Source: UA16 sp965661575
Lineage (GTDB): Bacteria; Bacteroidota; Bacteroidia; Flavobacteriales_D; Sanyastnellaceae
Assembly (NCBI GenBank): GCA_965661575.1
Contig: CBFIEJ010000004.1
Location: forward strand, 1-64,000
Length of the DNA: 64,000 nucleotides
Direction of reading: 5' to 3'
Shown: piece after piece, positions 51,016 through 59,899 of the stretch
Position numbering within the stretch: position 1 is the first letter of the stretch
Layout of the letters: each line of letters begins with the position of its first letter
Notes under the pieces: generated by a model
The model's database searches: none
What the model was told of the DNA's origin: nothing
Seen by the model: the letters and a program-made list of their open reading frames with translations, nothing else
Program-made: the position numbers and the translations under genes

Positions 51016-52359
51016 TCACTTCACGATTTGCAGTCGCGAAGTTCCCGCCGTTTCGGATGTGATGATTTGCACGATGTAGTGACCAACAGGAAGGTTCAAG
51101 CTGTGTTGTTGATTTCGAGTCACTTGAGACAGAGTGTTCACGGTTTTTCCTGTCATGTCTACAATGGAAATATCAGCAACATGGTCATTCCCAGACCAAG
51201 AGAATGTAACAGCGCTCTGGGCAGGGTTGGGATAAACATCTGTAACGAATGCACCATCATGCTCTGAAACCCCACTCACGTTTCCGAGGTTGGCACGCAG
51301 GCAAAAGGCGCCTTCAGCAGACCAATCGTAGAAACCATTGTCCCAGTGGAATCCATCATAGCGCAAGAAATACTCAGTTCCCTCCTCCGTGTCAAAGCCT
51401 ACTTCAGCCCACCACCACCCCTGATCGGGATCGATGTCTTCTGAACACGCAACAGGAACGAGCTCGCCGCAATCTCCCTTATACAAAGCCATTTGGCTGT
51501 CCCAACCGAAGTAGTAGACAAAGGTTTCGTCTTCGGGAGCGCATTGTGAATGAGTCACGGTGTAAGGGTTGCCGTCTCCTGTGAATGAAAACCAAACTGA
51601 TCCGTCATCTGTGGCATCGCCCCAACATTCTGTGCCGAGCAAATCGGCATCCGTGTTCATGCCGATTCCGCTTCCTCCTTGAGAGTCATCGAATGGCCCG
51701 ATGTATCCTGCACCACTGCCAAAGGTGTCTTCAAACAGCGCGTCAATGTTTCGAGCAGCTGAACAAACGGTGTGATCGGTCATGGGTTCAACATTGATCG
51801 CACCCAGGCAGAAAGATCCGACTGAGACACCTTGAAATGCATCTTCATCATAGTGGTTGTAGCCATCAACCATGAGCCAATAGTCGACTCCTTCTTCGGC
51901 TTTGAAGTTGATGAACGAATACCACCAGCCCCACTCACTGGCCCACATATAGGCCATATCGTCGTTGGCCTGAACCAAAGTGAGGTCGTCACATGAACCG
52001 CTGTAAAGCGCCATTTGGGTGTCGTTTGCATACATAGCTGCCCCTGCGCACCAATTGCCGGTGATCATTTGGTAGACACCACCGTCGCCGGTAAAGCGGA
52101 ACCAAACGGACTGGTCAATGGAAGGTTCTGCTGCTCCGGCTTCACCATCAAACCAAAGGTCAACAAGTTCAGCCGCGAGTTCTGGTTCGCCGGTGGCATC
52201 GATATTGGAAAATGTTCCAAGCTCGGCACCAACTCCGATTTCGCCGGTAAGTAAGTCGGAGATGTCAATAGCATCTGCGCAGAGATCATTGGCAGGTTGT
52301 GCAAATGCAGCACTTGCAAGCAGTGCCGTGCACGAAAGAGAGATGTAATTTTTATTCAT
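51016..52359 (-). CDS. Secreted duplicated PPC-like protein with T9SS sorting domain
   Basis: A 447-residue protein: signal peptide to about residue 20, then two related beta-sandwich units of about 170 residues (about 22-190 and 195-370). Each opens with a Cys/Ala segment (NDLCADAIDIS; HTVCSAARNID) and contains a VWF-F-TGDG core, a DSQMALYKGDC / DTQMALYSGSC strand pair and an aromatic WWW-type patch. These resemble pre-peptidase C-terminal domains. The last ~75 residues (TDVYPNPAQSAVTFSWSGN) are a sorting domain. Probably an adhesive or binding surface protein. Confidence 0.78.
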   Translation of the reverse strand: MNKNYISLSCTALLASAAFAQPANDLCADAIDISDLLTGEIGVGAELGTFSNIDATGEPELAAELVDLWFDGEAGAAEPSIDQSVWFRFTGDGGVYQMITGNWCAGAAMYANDTQMALYSGSCDDLTLVQANDDMAYMWASEWGWWYSFINFKAEEGVDYWLMVDGYNHYDEDAFQGVSVGSFCLGAINVEPMTDHTVCSAARNIDALFEDTFGSGAGYIGPFDDSQGGSGIGMNTDADLLGTECWGDATDDGSVWFSFTGDGNPYTVTHSQCAPEDETFVYYFGWDSQMALYKGDCGELVPVACSEDIDPDQGWWWAEVGFDTEEGTEYFLRYDGFHWDNGFYDWSAEGAFCLRANLGNVSGVSEHDGAFVTDVYPNPAQSAVTFSWSGNDHVADISIVDMTGKTVNTLSQVTRNQQHSLNLPVGHYIVQIITSETAGTSRLQIVK

Positions 52360-52407
52360 AATACAGTGATAATTGATTGAAGTTATGGGTAGGGAGTGGG
52401 ACAGGGA

Positions 52408-52824
52408 TCAAATCAATTCACCTTCGGTGACTCGAAAAGCATCATAGTCACTTTTGCCAAAGGCTAGAATTGCGATGAAAACAATATTTAAAAGAATCAA
52501 CCCAACCCCAAATTCGGTTGATCGACCGAAAACTTTCGCAAGTCGAATGGAGTCAATAACACTTAAAAATAGCACCCCTAATACTCCCAAGATTGGTATG
52601 GCACCCAGGAAGTAAAGCAAAATCCACCATTTGGGTCGCCGGATGATTTGGGTGTACAGGTAAAGATTATAAAATGGGATCAATATGGCCCACCCGGGTT
52701 GTCCAGCTTTGGAAAATAAGCGCCATCCTGCGGAAATGAAGATGAGAGCTATTCCAAGGGTAAAGAAAAGATAGGTTGTAATCAGGCCAACCCAGAAGGC
52801 AGATTCAAAAGGGAAGTCAGTCAT
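52408..52824 (-). CDS. Small polytopic membrane protein (DUF5684-like)
   Basis: A 138-residue protein with four hydrophobic segments (about 10-33, 43-60, 66-85, 105-122) and the motif WRLFSKAGQPGWAILIPFYN between helices 1 and 2. This resembles the DUF5684-type domain that follows signal-peptidase-like genes in Bacteroidota. Function unknown. No peptidase residues are visible in it. Confidence 0.72.
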   Translation of the reverse strand: MTDFPFESAFWVGLITTYLFFTLGIALIFISAGWRLFSKAGQPGWAILIPFYNLYLYTQIIRRPKWWILLYFLGAIPILGVLGVLFLSVIDSIRLAKVFGRSTEFGVGLILLNIVFIAILAFGKSDYDAFRVTEGELI

Positions 52825-53212
52825 GGTGAAGGGTTTTCATGTTTGCAATATCGATGATGAAGACACACCGAATGCCTGAAAAGCCTGACGTTTTATAATA
52901 ACCATATGTTCATGACACGTTGTTGAAGATACCTGATGGCACTGCTGTTTGATTGCATTTGTTCTTGCCGGCAAGGAAGTTGCATTTTACTCGAATGTAC
53001 AGCGCGGTCAAAATCAAGACTTGGGATTGCCCTCAGGCATCATTCGCTTGCAGGTCGAGAAGTAATTACCAAGAGTCTTTGACAAAAGCCCTGACGCCAA
53101 AAAGCGTTGGGGCTTTTTTATTAGCTTGAGCAGGCATGCAACGAATGAGAGTTTTTCTGTGTTTTGAAGACTTACTAGGAAGGATGTAAATGCTTTCACA
53201 ACATTTTACCGA
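52825..53212. other. Intergenic region with a palindrome and an orphan terminator
   Basis: A 388-base gap. It holds a perfect 12-nt palindrome CTTGCCGGCAAG at 52964-52975 and a strong plus-strand terminator at 53084-53119 that belongs to no recognised gene. The plus-strand frame starting at 52995 runs through the terminator and has no protein-like character. A small RNA ending at the terminator is possible, but I see no convincing promoter for it. Confidence 0.4.
53084..53119 (+). terminator. Orphan intrinsic terminator
   Basis: AAAAGCCC paired with GGGCTTTT plus ACGC/GCGT and two G-U pairs make a 14-bp stem with loop CAAAAA and a T6 run. The nearest plus-strand gene upstream is more than 3 kb away (hydrolase, already terminated). 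Confidence 0.8.
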
Positions 53213-54868
53213 TTGAAAAAAGCAGTCGTTTTTCTTGTGTTATTATCCAGTGGAGCCCTGTTCGGAGGGAGTGGATTTGGTCTGAATGCAGCAGATGAGT
53301 TGCCCCCTGAGTTGGATAGTTTATTGCAGTTGTGGTCTGATGACCTGCGCCCGATCGAGGATAGGCTTTCCACATTTGACAGGATGTACCGCCAATTCTA
53401 CGAACAGTATCCCGCTACGATGTTGCGCGAACTGGAGGTGCTCCGCCTTAAAGGTGAGAGACTCGATCGTCCTTTTATCTTGTACGAGGCGTTCATTCGA
53501 AAAGGCGGCTTGTTGGCTTACCAAGGAAAAACCACAGAGGCCTTACTGGCTTATGATGAGGCGGAACGGGTAGCTGAATCTTTGGGAGACGAACTTCGTT
53601 TGGGCACCGTCGCCTCGAATCGCGGCAATGCGTACGCCGCGCGGGGTCAATATTTAAAAGCCACGGAGCAATTCACATTGGCCTTGGATCACCTCGACTC
53701 CGCCGATTCCGCCGATTCTGCGAGGGTCACGAAATCGAAACAAAACGTGCGCATGGCGCTGGGAAATGTCTTTGTTTACATCGACGATTATGATTTGGGT
53801 AAATCTTATTACGACGCCGTATGGGCGGAATTGGATGCCGACAGCGATGAGCGTTTTCGGGGATTGTTAGCCATGAACAGAGCTTGGTGTGAGTACAAAC
53901 TTGGAAATCTAGAACGTTCTGCAGAGCTCTACGAGTTGGCGCTGGAATTGTTCGAACGGGTAAACTCAGGCTTTTACCTCGCTGCGACGTATCAAAACCT
54001 TGCTCTGCTTCAAATGGATTTTGAGAAGTATGGAGAGGCCGAGCAATCAGCTCGCCAGGCCTTTTTAATTCATCGGCAGCTTGGCTCAAGTAAGGACGCA
54101 ATCGAATGTCAGCTGCTTCTTGCACGAGTTGAAAGCAAAGCGGATGCGTCAAGTGCGCGGCGAATGGCGGAATCCATCCAAGACGAGTTGTTGTCATTGG
54201 CAGATAACAAAATGAAGAGCGACTTCTACGAACTCCTTTACGAAACGAATAGGCAGCTCGGAAACCTGGAAACCGCGCTGGAGATGCATGAACTATACCA
54301 GAGCTTTTCGGACAGCGTGCAGGTTTTAAAAAATCGCAACCTCGTGCTGCGAAAGGCATACGAAAGGGAAGTCGAATACAAGTTGCAGACGATGGAAATG
54401 AGAGGGCGGCAGGAAAAAAGCGAACTGCGTATTCAGCAACTGCAAACGGTGCTGTGGATGATTCTAGGATTTATTGTGGTGTTGTCGTTACTGGTCGCCG
54501 TCTACTTGCGTGAGCGAAAAAAGAATCTTGTGCGAAGGGAAGAATTGCTGGCTCAGATTGAGGGATTGCGTGCATCGCAACGGCAGCAGTTGTTGGTCAC
54601 CGAACAGGCCTTTGTTTTTGACCGTTCTCGGCTGGAGTCGGCCATCGGACGGGCGTTGAACGAAACGGACTGGAACGTGCTGAATATTTTGCTCAAAGAT
54701 CCATCGATCACCAACGCACAAATCGCCGAAAAAGCCTTCAAGAGCGTGGATGGAATCGGCTCATCACTTCGCCGGATGTACGGCTACTTTGACGTGAAGG
54801 AGACGAAATACAAGAAAATTGCACTCTTGCACATTTCGATGAGGTTATCTGAAGAGGCAAATGACTAG
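53213..54868 (+). CDS. Membrane-bound TPR regulator with C-terminal HTH
   Basis: A 551-residue protein starting with TTG: signal sequence, about 330 residues of TPR repeats (including GTVASNRGNAYAARGQYLKA and AATYQNLALLQMDFEKYGEA), a coiled segment, one membrane helix (VLWMILGFIVVLSLLVAVYL at about residue 410), a second coil, and a C-terminal helix-turn-helix-like domain (ITNAQIAEKAFKSVDGIGSS). The topology, periplasmic TPR sensor to cytoplasmic DNA-binding domain, is that of Bacteroidota one-component membrane regulators. Targets unknown. It converges on the TonB receptor gene. Confidence 0.8.
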   Translation: MKKAVVFLVLLSSGALFGGSGFGLNAADELPPELDSLLQLWSDDLRPIEDRLSTFDRMYRQFYEQYPATMLRELEVLRLKGERLDRPFILYEAFIRKGGLLAYQGKTTEALLAYDEAERVAESLGDELRLGTVASNRGNAYAARGQYLKATEQFTLALDHLDSADSADSARVTKSKQNVRMALGNVFVYIDDYDLGKSYYDAVWAELDADSDERFRGLLAMNRAWCEYKLGNLERSAELYELALELFERVNSGFYLAATYQNLALLQMDFEKYGEAEQSARQAFLIHRQLGSSKDAIECQLLLARVESKADASSARRMAESIQDELLSLADNKMKSDFYELLYETNRQLGNLETALEMHELYQSFSDSVQVLKNRNLVLRKAYEREVEYKLQTMEMRGRQEKSELRIQQLQTVLWMILGFIVVLSLLVAVYLRERKKNLVRREELLAQIEGLRASQRQQLLVTEQAFVFDRSRLESAIGRALNETDWNVLNILLKDPSITNAQIAEKAFKSVDGIGSSLRRMYGYFDVKETKYKKIALLHISMRLSEEAND

Positions 54869-54921
54869 AATTGGTGACGTTTGCTCGGCCATTTTTCATG
54901 CGCTCAGTGTGGCGATTGCAA

Positions 54922-57414
54922 TCAATGTGATTGGTAGATCAACGTCAAACGGGCATTGATCCCATCTGCTGGTAAAATTCCTGGTCCAGGGTAAGCAAGC
55001 GCCCGACGCGTGAAGTAATTGTTGTTGGTCACATTATTAACCTTCAATCCGAAGGTCCAATTTTCTCTGATTTGGCGACCAATAGAAACATCACACACGG
55101 CGTACGCAGGAATGAGACCGTGAAGCGCAGATGATGTGTAAGTGGAGTTGGTGGCTTCTGTAAATTGTTCTCCAGTGTATTGGGCGAAAACTTGGAATTT
55201 CCATTGTTCACGCTTGTGCAAAATACTTGCACGACAAATTAACTTGGGCATAAACTCAACCCGATTCCCTGTAATTTCTTGATTCGGACCTTTGCGATAA
55301 ACACCGTAAAGCCACGAAAACGAACCAGTTGCAACTGTCGAGTGACGGTTGGTTTTTTGGATGATCCGTTGGCCAGAGGTTTCGATTCCATAAGTAATGG
55401 CATCGGCTATGTTGGTCCTCAATAGAATCGGCTTTTCGATGATGTTTGGGTCGGGGACTGTTGTTGCGAGGAGCCCTATTTTATTGGTATACAATAATGA
55501 GAACACGCTCAAATCCACGAATGATTGTGTCTTTTTGATTCGACAGCCAAAATCGAAATTAGCCCCGCGTTCGTCAGTTAACAAGGGATCAATTTGAACG
55601 CCAAGATTGTTGATTTGAATGTCGCTATAGTTTACAGCTCGGTAGTTCTGCACTGCATTTCCGTAAAATTCGAGATGATTATGCTTCAGTGAAAAACCTA
55701 TTCCGGGGAGGATGAAACGTCGTGAACTGCTTTTGACGCTCGAAAAAACGGTGTCTTCAATGACATTTCCCGCGCCATCTTGGATGGCTGAATAGTACGT
55801 CCCATTTGCTTCGGTAAGGATGTTTTCAAATCGCAAACCAGGGGTGAGGGATAGTTTCTCGCTCAGAGCGATAATGCCTTGCGCAAAGGCCGAACGCTGA
55901 TCATTGGGAAGGTCAAAGTCTGAGCCATCGTCAACGCCTGGGGTCAAGGAAAATTGGAAATCGGGATCTGCACCAATAGAGCCAACACCTTGTCGGGCTC
56001 GGTTTTTTCCACGATAGTGTTGAATGCCAAATACGAGGGCGTGGATGCGTTCTGTTTCCGGAATAACCCACCGTTTTGTGCCGCGGAGATCAAAACCTAG
56101 AGAAGAGAAGTCTCCCCAGATGAGATTTCGTTCGAGGCCGTAGTCAATGCGGTTTGGGGTACCCAGAAATCCAAGTGATCGCCGAGAGGCATTGAGCGCA
56201 TAGCTCGAAAGATTGAATTCAATGCCATTCTTTTTGGGTAAATAGGATAGATCGAAGCTCGCGATATTCCACGTGACATCGAACCAGTTTCTGCCACGAA
56301 AACTTTCCCGGGGGCCATTGACTTGCTGCTGATCTGTGAGACCGCCAGGCTGTTGCTCCGTGCGTTGCATTGCCGTGAGTCGTTCTTCGAATTGCCAGCT
56401 TCCGCCGTCCTTACCTTCCCATTTTTGTTTTCCATTGAGCGTCACAACGGTGCTTTCGAAATCAGTATTGCTGCGCCAGCTTTGGCCAGACTTGTGGTCC
56501 CCAGACGCAAGCCAAGTGGTCGTTTTATTTCCACCTGCCGCTTCGAAGAAATAATTTTGATTGTTTCGGACTTCTCCATCTTGAGGTGCATAAAAAATGG
56601 ACGAGATTACGCCGCGAATTTTGAGTGGCGTATCCCATTCTCCGCTTCTGAGGCTGAAGTTCATCATACCGCCAAGTTGTGAGCCATACTGAAGTGCCGT
56701 GGCGCCTGTGGTAAGTCGGATGTCCTTGACCATGTTGAGAGGCGGCGTGTAGTAAGCTTCGGGATAACCGAGGGGGTCCGCTGCGATGGGATGATTCCCT
56801 TGTCGTATACTGATGTGAGCGGAGCGGTTGGGACTTAAACCGCGGACACCAATTCCAAGTTGCAAACCAGCCGCATCGCTCTCCCAAATATTTGCACTTG
56901 GGACGCCAATGAAGACGTTTCTGGCTTGTGTTTCACCGCCTAATCCGAGACTCTTTTCCGGTTGTAAAATGGCACTTTTTATTCCTCGATATAGTCCACC
57001 TGCTTGCAAGGAGTTGAGTGTTCCAATCGACAATTCAGCGTCTTCAGACACGCGTGCTTCTTTGAGCGGAATCAGGATTGGATTGAGCAGGAAATCGATG
57101 CCATGCAGTGTTTCGCCCTGACCGATGTAAATCGTATCATTTTGGAATCCATTTGCTGTTGCAATGAAAGTGTGGTCTTTGCAATCAATTGGCGCCCCAG
57201 AAACAATAAACTCGCCGTTTCTATTGCACGTGATTGCTTGGTTTGCCATGGCACCTTTTGAGCATGCGTAGAACACCGTTGAGCCGGCGATGGGAGTTCC
57301 ATTTTGGTCACGAACAGTCCCGGTGATAGTTTCCAGTTCGGACTGCGTCAGACTGCTGTTCGGAAATAAGCAGAAACTGGCAAGAAAGCAGGAAACATAC
57401 CTAGCGATGCGCAT
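54922..57414 (-). CDS. TonB-dependent receptor, FecA-like, probable iron-chelate uptake
   Basis: An 830-residue outer-membrane receptor from the ATG at 57414: signal peptide (MRIARYVSCFLASFCLFPNS), a carboxypeptidase-regulatory-like domain (ITGTVRDQNGTPIAGSTVFY), a plug domain (VFIGVPSANIWESDAAGLQL, LTTGATALQYGSQLGGMM) and a 22-strand-type barrel with a C-terminal strand ending in ARLTLIYQSH. The plug resembles that of iron-citrate/siderophore receptors. It is the last gene behind DUF4856, imelysin and HTTM genes, overlapping HTTM by 14 bases, which supports iron acquisition. Energised by TonB encoded elsewhere. Confidence 0.88.
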   Translation of the reverse strand: MRIARYVSCFLASFCLFPNSSLTQSELETITGTVRDQNGTPIAGSTVFYACSKGAMANQAITCNRNGEFIVSGAPIDCKDHTFIATANGFQNDTIYIGQGETLHGIDFLLNPILIPLKEARVSEDAELSIGTLNSLQAGGLYRGIKSAILQPEKSLGLGGETQARNVFIGVPSANIWESDAAGLQLGIGVRGLSPNRSAHISIRQGNHPIAADPLGYPEAYYTPPLNMVKDIRLTTGATALQYGSQLGGMMNFSLRSGEWDTPLKIRGVISSIFYAPQDGEVRNNQNYFFEAAGGNKTTTWLASGDHKSGQSWRSNTDFESTVVTLNGKQKWEGKDGGSWQFEERLTAMQRTEQQPGGLTDQQQVNGPRESFRGRNWFDVTWNIASFDLSYLPKKNGIEFNLSSYALNASRRSLGFLGTPNRIDYGLERNLIWGDFSSLGFDLRGTKRWVIPETERIHALVFGIQHYRGKNRARQGVGSIGADPDFQFSLTPGVDDGSDFDLPNDQRSAFAQGIIALSEKLSLTPGLRFENILTEANGTYYSAIQDGAGNVIEDTVFSSVKSSSRRFILPGIGFSLKHNHLEFYGNAVQNYRAVNYSDIQINNLGVQIDPLLTDERGANFDFGCRIKKTQSFVDLSVFSLLYTNKIGLLATTVPDPNIIEKPILLRTNIADAITYGIETSGQRIIQKTNRHSTVATGSFSWLYGVYRKGPNQEITGNRVEFMPKLICRASILHKREQWKFQVFAQYTGEQFTEATNSTYTSSALHGLIPAYAVCDVSIGRQIRENWTFGLKVNNVTNNNYFTRRALAYPGPGILPADGINARLTLIYQSH

Positions 57415-58729
57415 GCTCGAGCGAGTCCTTGAGTTGCCAGAATTGTTTGGGCCGAACGACCGAATCGAGGGGGAGCACATAATTTCTATCGGACCAATCA
57501 TTTTGGATGGATGCCAAGTCAACAAATGGATCAATCATAAGTTGAGATCTTCGGCCGTTCAAGGTCGCCCATACTTCGGCGTGAACCTTCACTTTCTCAT
57601 TGTTTTTATCTTTCCAATGCTCGCGAATGAGATGGGCAGCCTGCACAACGAGGTCAGGTTTCGCCCCAACCATTTTGAGCTGATTGGGGGTTAGGAATTT
57701 TTCAATGGGAAAGACTTGACGATCTCCCGCGCTATTTTCGACGAAGTAGGTTGTGTATCCCGATTTTTCCATAAGCATGACCCTCCATCCAAAACGATAA
57801 CCGTATTCGTGCCAAAAAAGACTGCCTTCATGCGTCAAGTGTCGCCAAGGAAATATCATTTGAAAGATAAGAAAGGCAACAAGTACTGTTTTCGTTTCTA
57901 GGTTCCAATCAGATGAGTGTGAAGCTGGTTGTTCGGCATCGGGCAAATGAGCGGAAGTCCAAGGCCAAAGCTTCCAGAACTTCTGGTGCCATTCATCCCG
58001 AAAGAACACAGTTGTGCAAGCAATCATGACCCACGGGAAAACTCCAATAGGAAACAACAGCCAAGTGAGGATGTGAAAAACCACCAAAATGGGGTAAAAG
58101 AATGGTCTCCAGCGATTGGAGAAGAGAGCGAATGGTGCCAAAAGATCAAAAGCAGCCCCCATCCAACTGAATACAAATGCTGTTTGCTTCAATTTAAAAA
58201 GTGGTCCAAGCAAGGGCAAAGAACTGTGCTGCGGGAGCCACAGACACAGAGGTTGGGCATTGAGCAGCCAATCTGAATTCAATTTTGCCAGGCCAGCGTA
58301 GAAATAGACAATTGCAATGATCAACTTGAATGACCAAAGAGACAGCGGGGGTACTTTTTGCTGTTGACTTCTTGCTGGAATGAGGACGAACAGGAAGGCA
58401 ATGACTGTGATGAAGTAGTAATGGTTGAGGTAATTGCTCTTATCTAGGACTTCGATATAAGTGAAGCAAAAAAGAAAGAGCAGCGCTCCTAAACGCTGCA
58501 CTTTACCTAAAAGAAGTGAAATCCCTCCGACAATCATTCCTGCGAACAGGCCAATGGTCGCTTGGAGGTTTGGCCTTGGTAACCATTCGAAACCGTCAAA
58601 GGGAAACAACCAAATGGGGGAGATGATTTGCGTATCAATCCAACCCTTGCCAATGAATCGAATGCTGCTGAACAATATGATCGCAGCGAAAAATCGCCGG
58701 AGCGTTATGAGCGGAGCAACAGAGACCAT
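57401..58729 (-). CDS. HTTM-domain (vitamin K-dependent carboxylase-like) membrane protein
   Basis: A 442-residue protein with about eight membrane segments in the first ~310 residues and a soluble C-terminal domain. The HTTM fold shows in EVLDKSNYLNHYYF and FYAGLAKLNSDWL, both typical of the bacterial relatives of vertebrate gamma-glutamyl carboxylase. The bacterial function is unknown. It lies between imelysin (3-base gap) and the TonB receptor (14-base overlap), so it should work with iron or metal-chelate uptake. Confidence 0.85.
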   Translation of the reverse strand: MVSVAPLITLRRFFAAIILFSSIRFIGKGWIDTQIISPIWLFPFDGFEWLPRPNLQATIGLFAGMIVGGISLLLGKVQRLGALLFLFCFTYIEVLDKSNYLNHYYFITVIAFLFVLIPARSQQQKVPPLSLWSFKLIIAIVYFYAGLAKLNSDWLLNAQPLCLWLPQHSSLPLLGPLFKLKQTAFVFSWMGAAFDLLAPFALFSNRWRPFFYPILVVFHILTWLLFPIGVFPWVMIACTTVFFRDEWHQKFWKLWPWTSAHLPDAEQPASHSSDWNLETKTVLVAFLIFQMIFPWRHLTHEGSLFWHEYGYRFGWRVMLMEKSGYTTYFVENSAGDRQVFPIEKFLTPNQLKMVGAKPDLVVQAAHLIREHWKDKNNEKVKVHAEVWATLNGRRSQLMIDPFVDLASIQNDWSDRNYVLPLDSVVRPKQFWQLKDSLEHAHR

Positions 58730-58732
58730 GAA

Positions 58733-59881
58733 TCAGTCGTTGTCATTGTCCTGATAGGTAATGAGCACACCAAGAGATGACATCATGTCGACTTTCCAAA
58801 GAACAACAAGGGCCTGTAATTCTGCAAAGACTTCATAAGTTGCTTCTTGATTTTCCACGACGTATTGACCCAGAGGGTCGTGCATGGTTAGCACGGCAGC
58901 TTTTGCTGTTGAGAGTTGACCGGTGATTTCATTGTGCAAGCCCAGGCCGTATTCGAAGTTGCCCAATGATTTGAGGTAGTCATCGAGCCCAATTTGTTGG
59001 CTATCCCCTTGCACATGATCTCCAAAGTAAAAGTTTTCGCATCCAATCAAAGCTTCATGCATCAGTTCGATGCTCCATGTTTCTGCGAATGGCGCCTCCA
59101 CAAGCTGTGGTTGTGGTGTTTCGCTGAAGGTCATGATCCCATTTGGAAGTCCGAGTTTTTGTTTTCGGATGCCTTGCTCGTAAGCTTCATTGAAGGAGTT
59201 GAGAAGCATGCCAATTGAGCTGCCTTCTTCTGTGCCTGTGTTGCTGATGAAGTTGGAGCTGAAACCGTTTTCCCATGCGGAAAGCACATTGTTGGATTCT
59301 TCTTCGAGAAAGACAATCAATCGTTTGAAATGGTCAAACCTTGCAGGGGATGAATTCATCAAATCAGCAACCTCTTCGGCTGGAGCGTGATTGAGGAGAT
59401 AATCCAAGGCAGGCAATCCGATGCTATTCAGCGTTGCAGGCAGTCCGGGTGTCCAACTTGCGTTTGAGATTTCATCAATTACTTCAGCGGTGTCTGTTGG
59501 ATAAGTGTTGGTTGTCAATGAAAACGTGCGGTCCGCTGCAGGGCCAAAATCGAATAGGGCAGCGTGCTGCCAACTGAGGTATGTTAGACGAAGAACCTCG
59601 CGCAACGATGCAATGTCTTGATCATTTATCTCTCCAGCAATGCATTCTTCAGTCGCATTATGGAGTGCTTCGCATTGTGCTGCAAAGTTGGAATATGCCG
59701 GTAAGATGACGGCTTGGACTGTGTTTTCGAGGAATGGTCCACGATCAAACGTGATTTGCTCATCGTCGGAATCGGGATTGCATCCGAAAGCGAAGAGAAT
59801 CAGGCAAAGGGTGGAGATGAAAAGACCAACAGGACGCATTGAGCGTCCTGTTGGCTTCTTTCCAGGGTTTGAAATCGTCAT
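58733..59881 (-). CDS. Imelysin-family (peptidase M75-like) lipoprotein
   Basis: A lipoprotein of 382 residues from the ATG at 59881 or 368 from the ATG at 59839; lipobox LILFAFGC. The imelysin domain includes LRLTYLSWQHAALFDFGP and NTYPTDTAEV, with the family-type central GxHxxE position read here as LNSIGLPALDYLL, so the classic metal motif is altered. Imelysins bind iron or iron-related ligands in the periplasm or on the surface. The shorter start lies in the loop of a perfect hairpin at 59826-59854, and the longer start is 19 bases after the DUF4856 stop. Confidence 0.83.
   Translation of the reverse strand: MTISNPGKKPTGRSMRPVGLFISTLCLILFAFGCNPDSDDEQITFDRGPFLENTVQAVILPAYSNFAAQCEALHNATEECIAGEINDQDIASLREVLRLTYLSWQHAALFDFGPAADRTFSLTTNTYPTDTAEVIDEISNASWTPGLPATLNSIGLPALDYLLNHAPAEEVADLMNSSPARFDHFKRLIVFLEEESNNVLSAWENGFSSNFISNTGTEEGSSIGMLLNSFNEAYEQGIRKQKLGLPNGIMTFSETPQPQLVEAPFAETWSIELMHEALIGCENFYFGDHVQGDSQQIGLDDYLKSLGNFEYGLGLHNEITGQLSTAKAAVLTMHDPLGQYVVENQEATYEVFAELQALVVLWKVDMMSSLGVLITYQDNDND
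59826..59854 (-). terminator. Perfect hairpin over the imelysin start region (terminator or attenuator)
   Basis: CCAACAGGACGC and GCGTCCTGTTGG form a perfect 12-bp stem with a 5-nt loop. In the minus-strand RNA it is followed by UCUUUUC. It lies 46 bases after the DUF4856 stop, as a terminator would, but inside the 5' end of the imelysin frame, with an ATG in its loop. Partial termination or start-site masking would set the ratio of the first gene to the rest of the operon. Confidence 0.6.
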
Positions 59882-59899
59882 CAAAGGGTTAGTTCTGGA

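Noticed and set aside
52995..53135. Small plus-strand frame before the TPR regulator
   Set aside because: It runs through the terminator hairpin at 53084-53119 and has no recognisable sequence character.
53727..54359. A 210-codon minus-strand frame
   Set aside because: Antisense to the TPR regulator; very rich in Arg, Pro and Ser with no domain.
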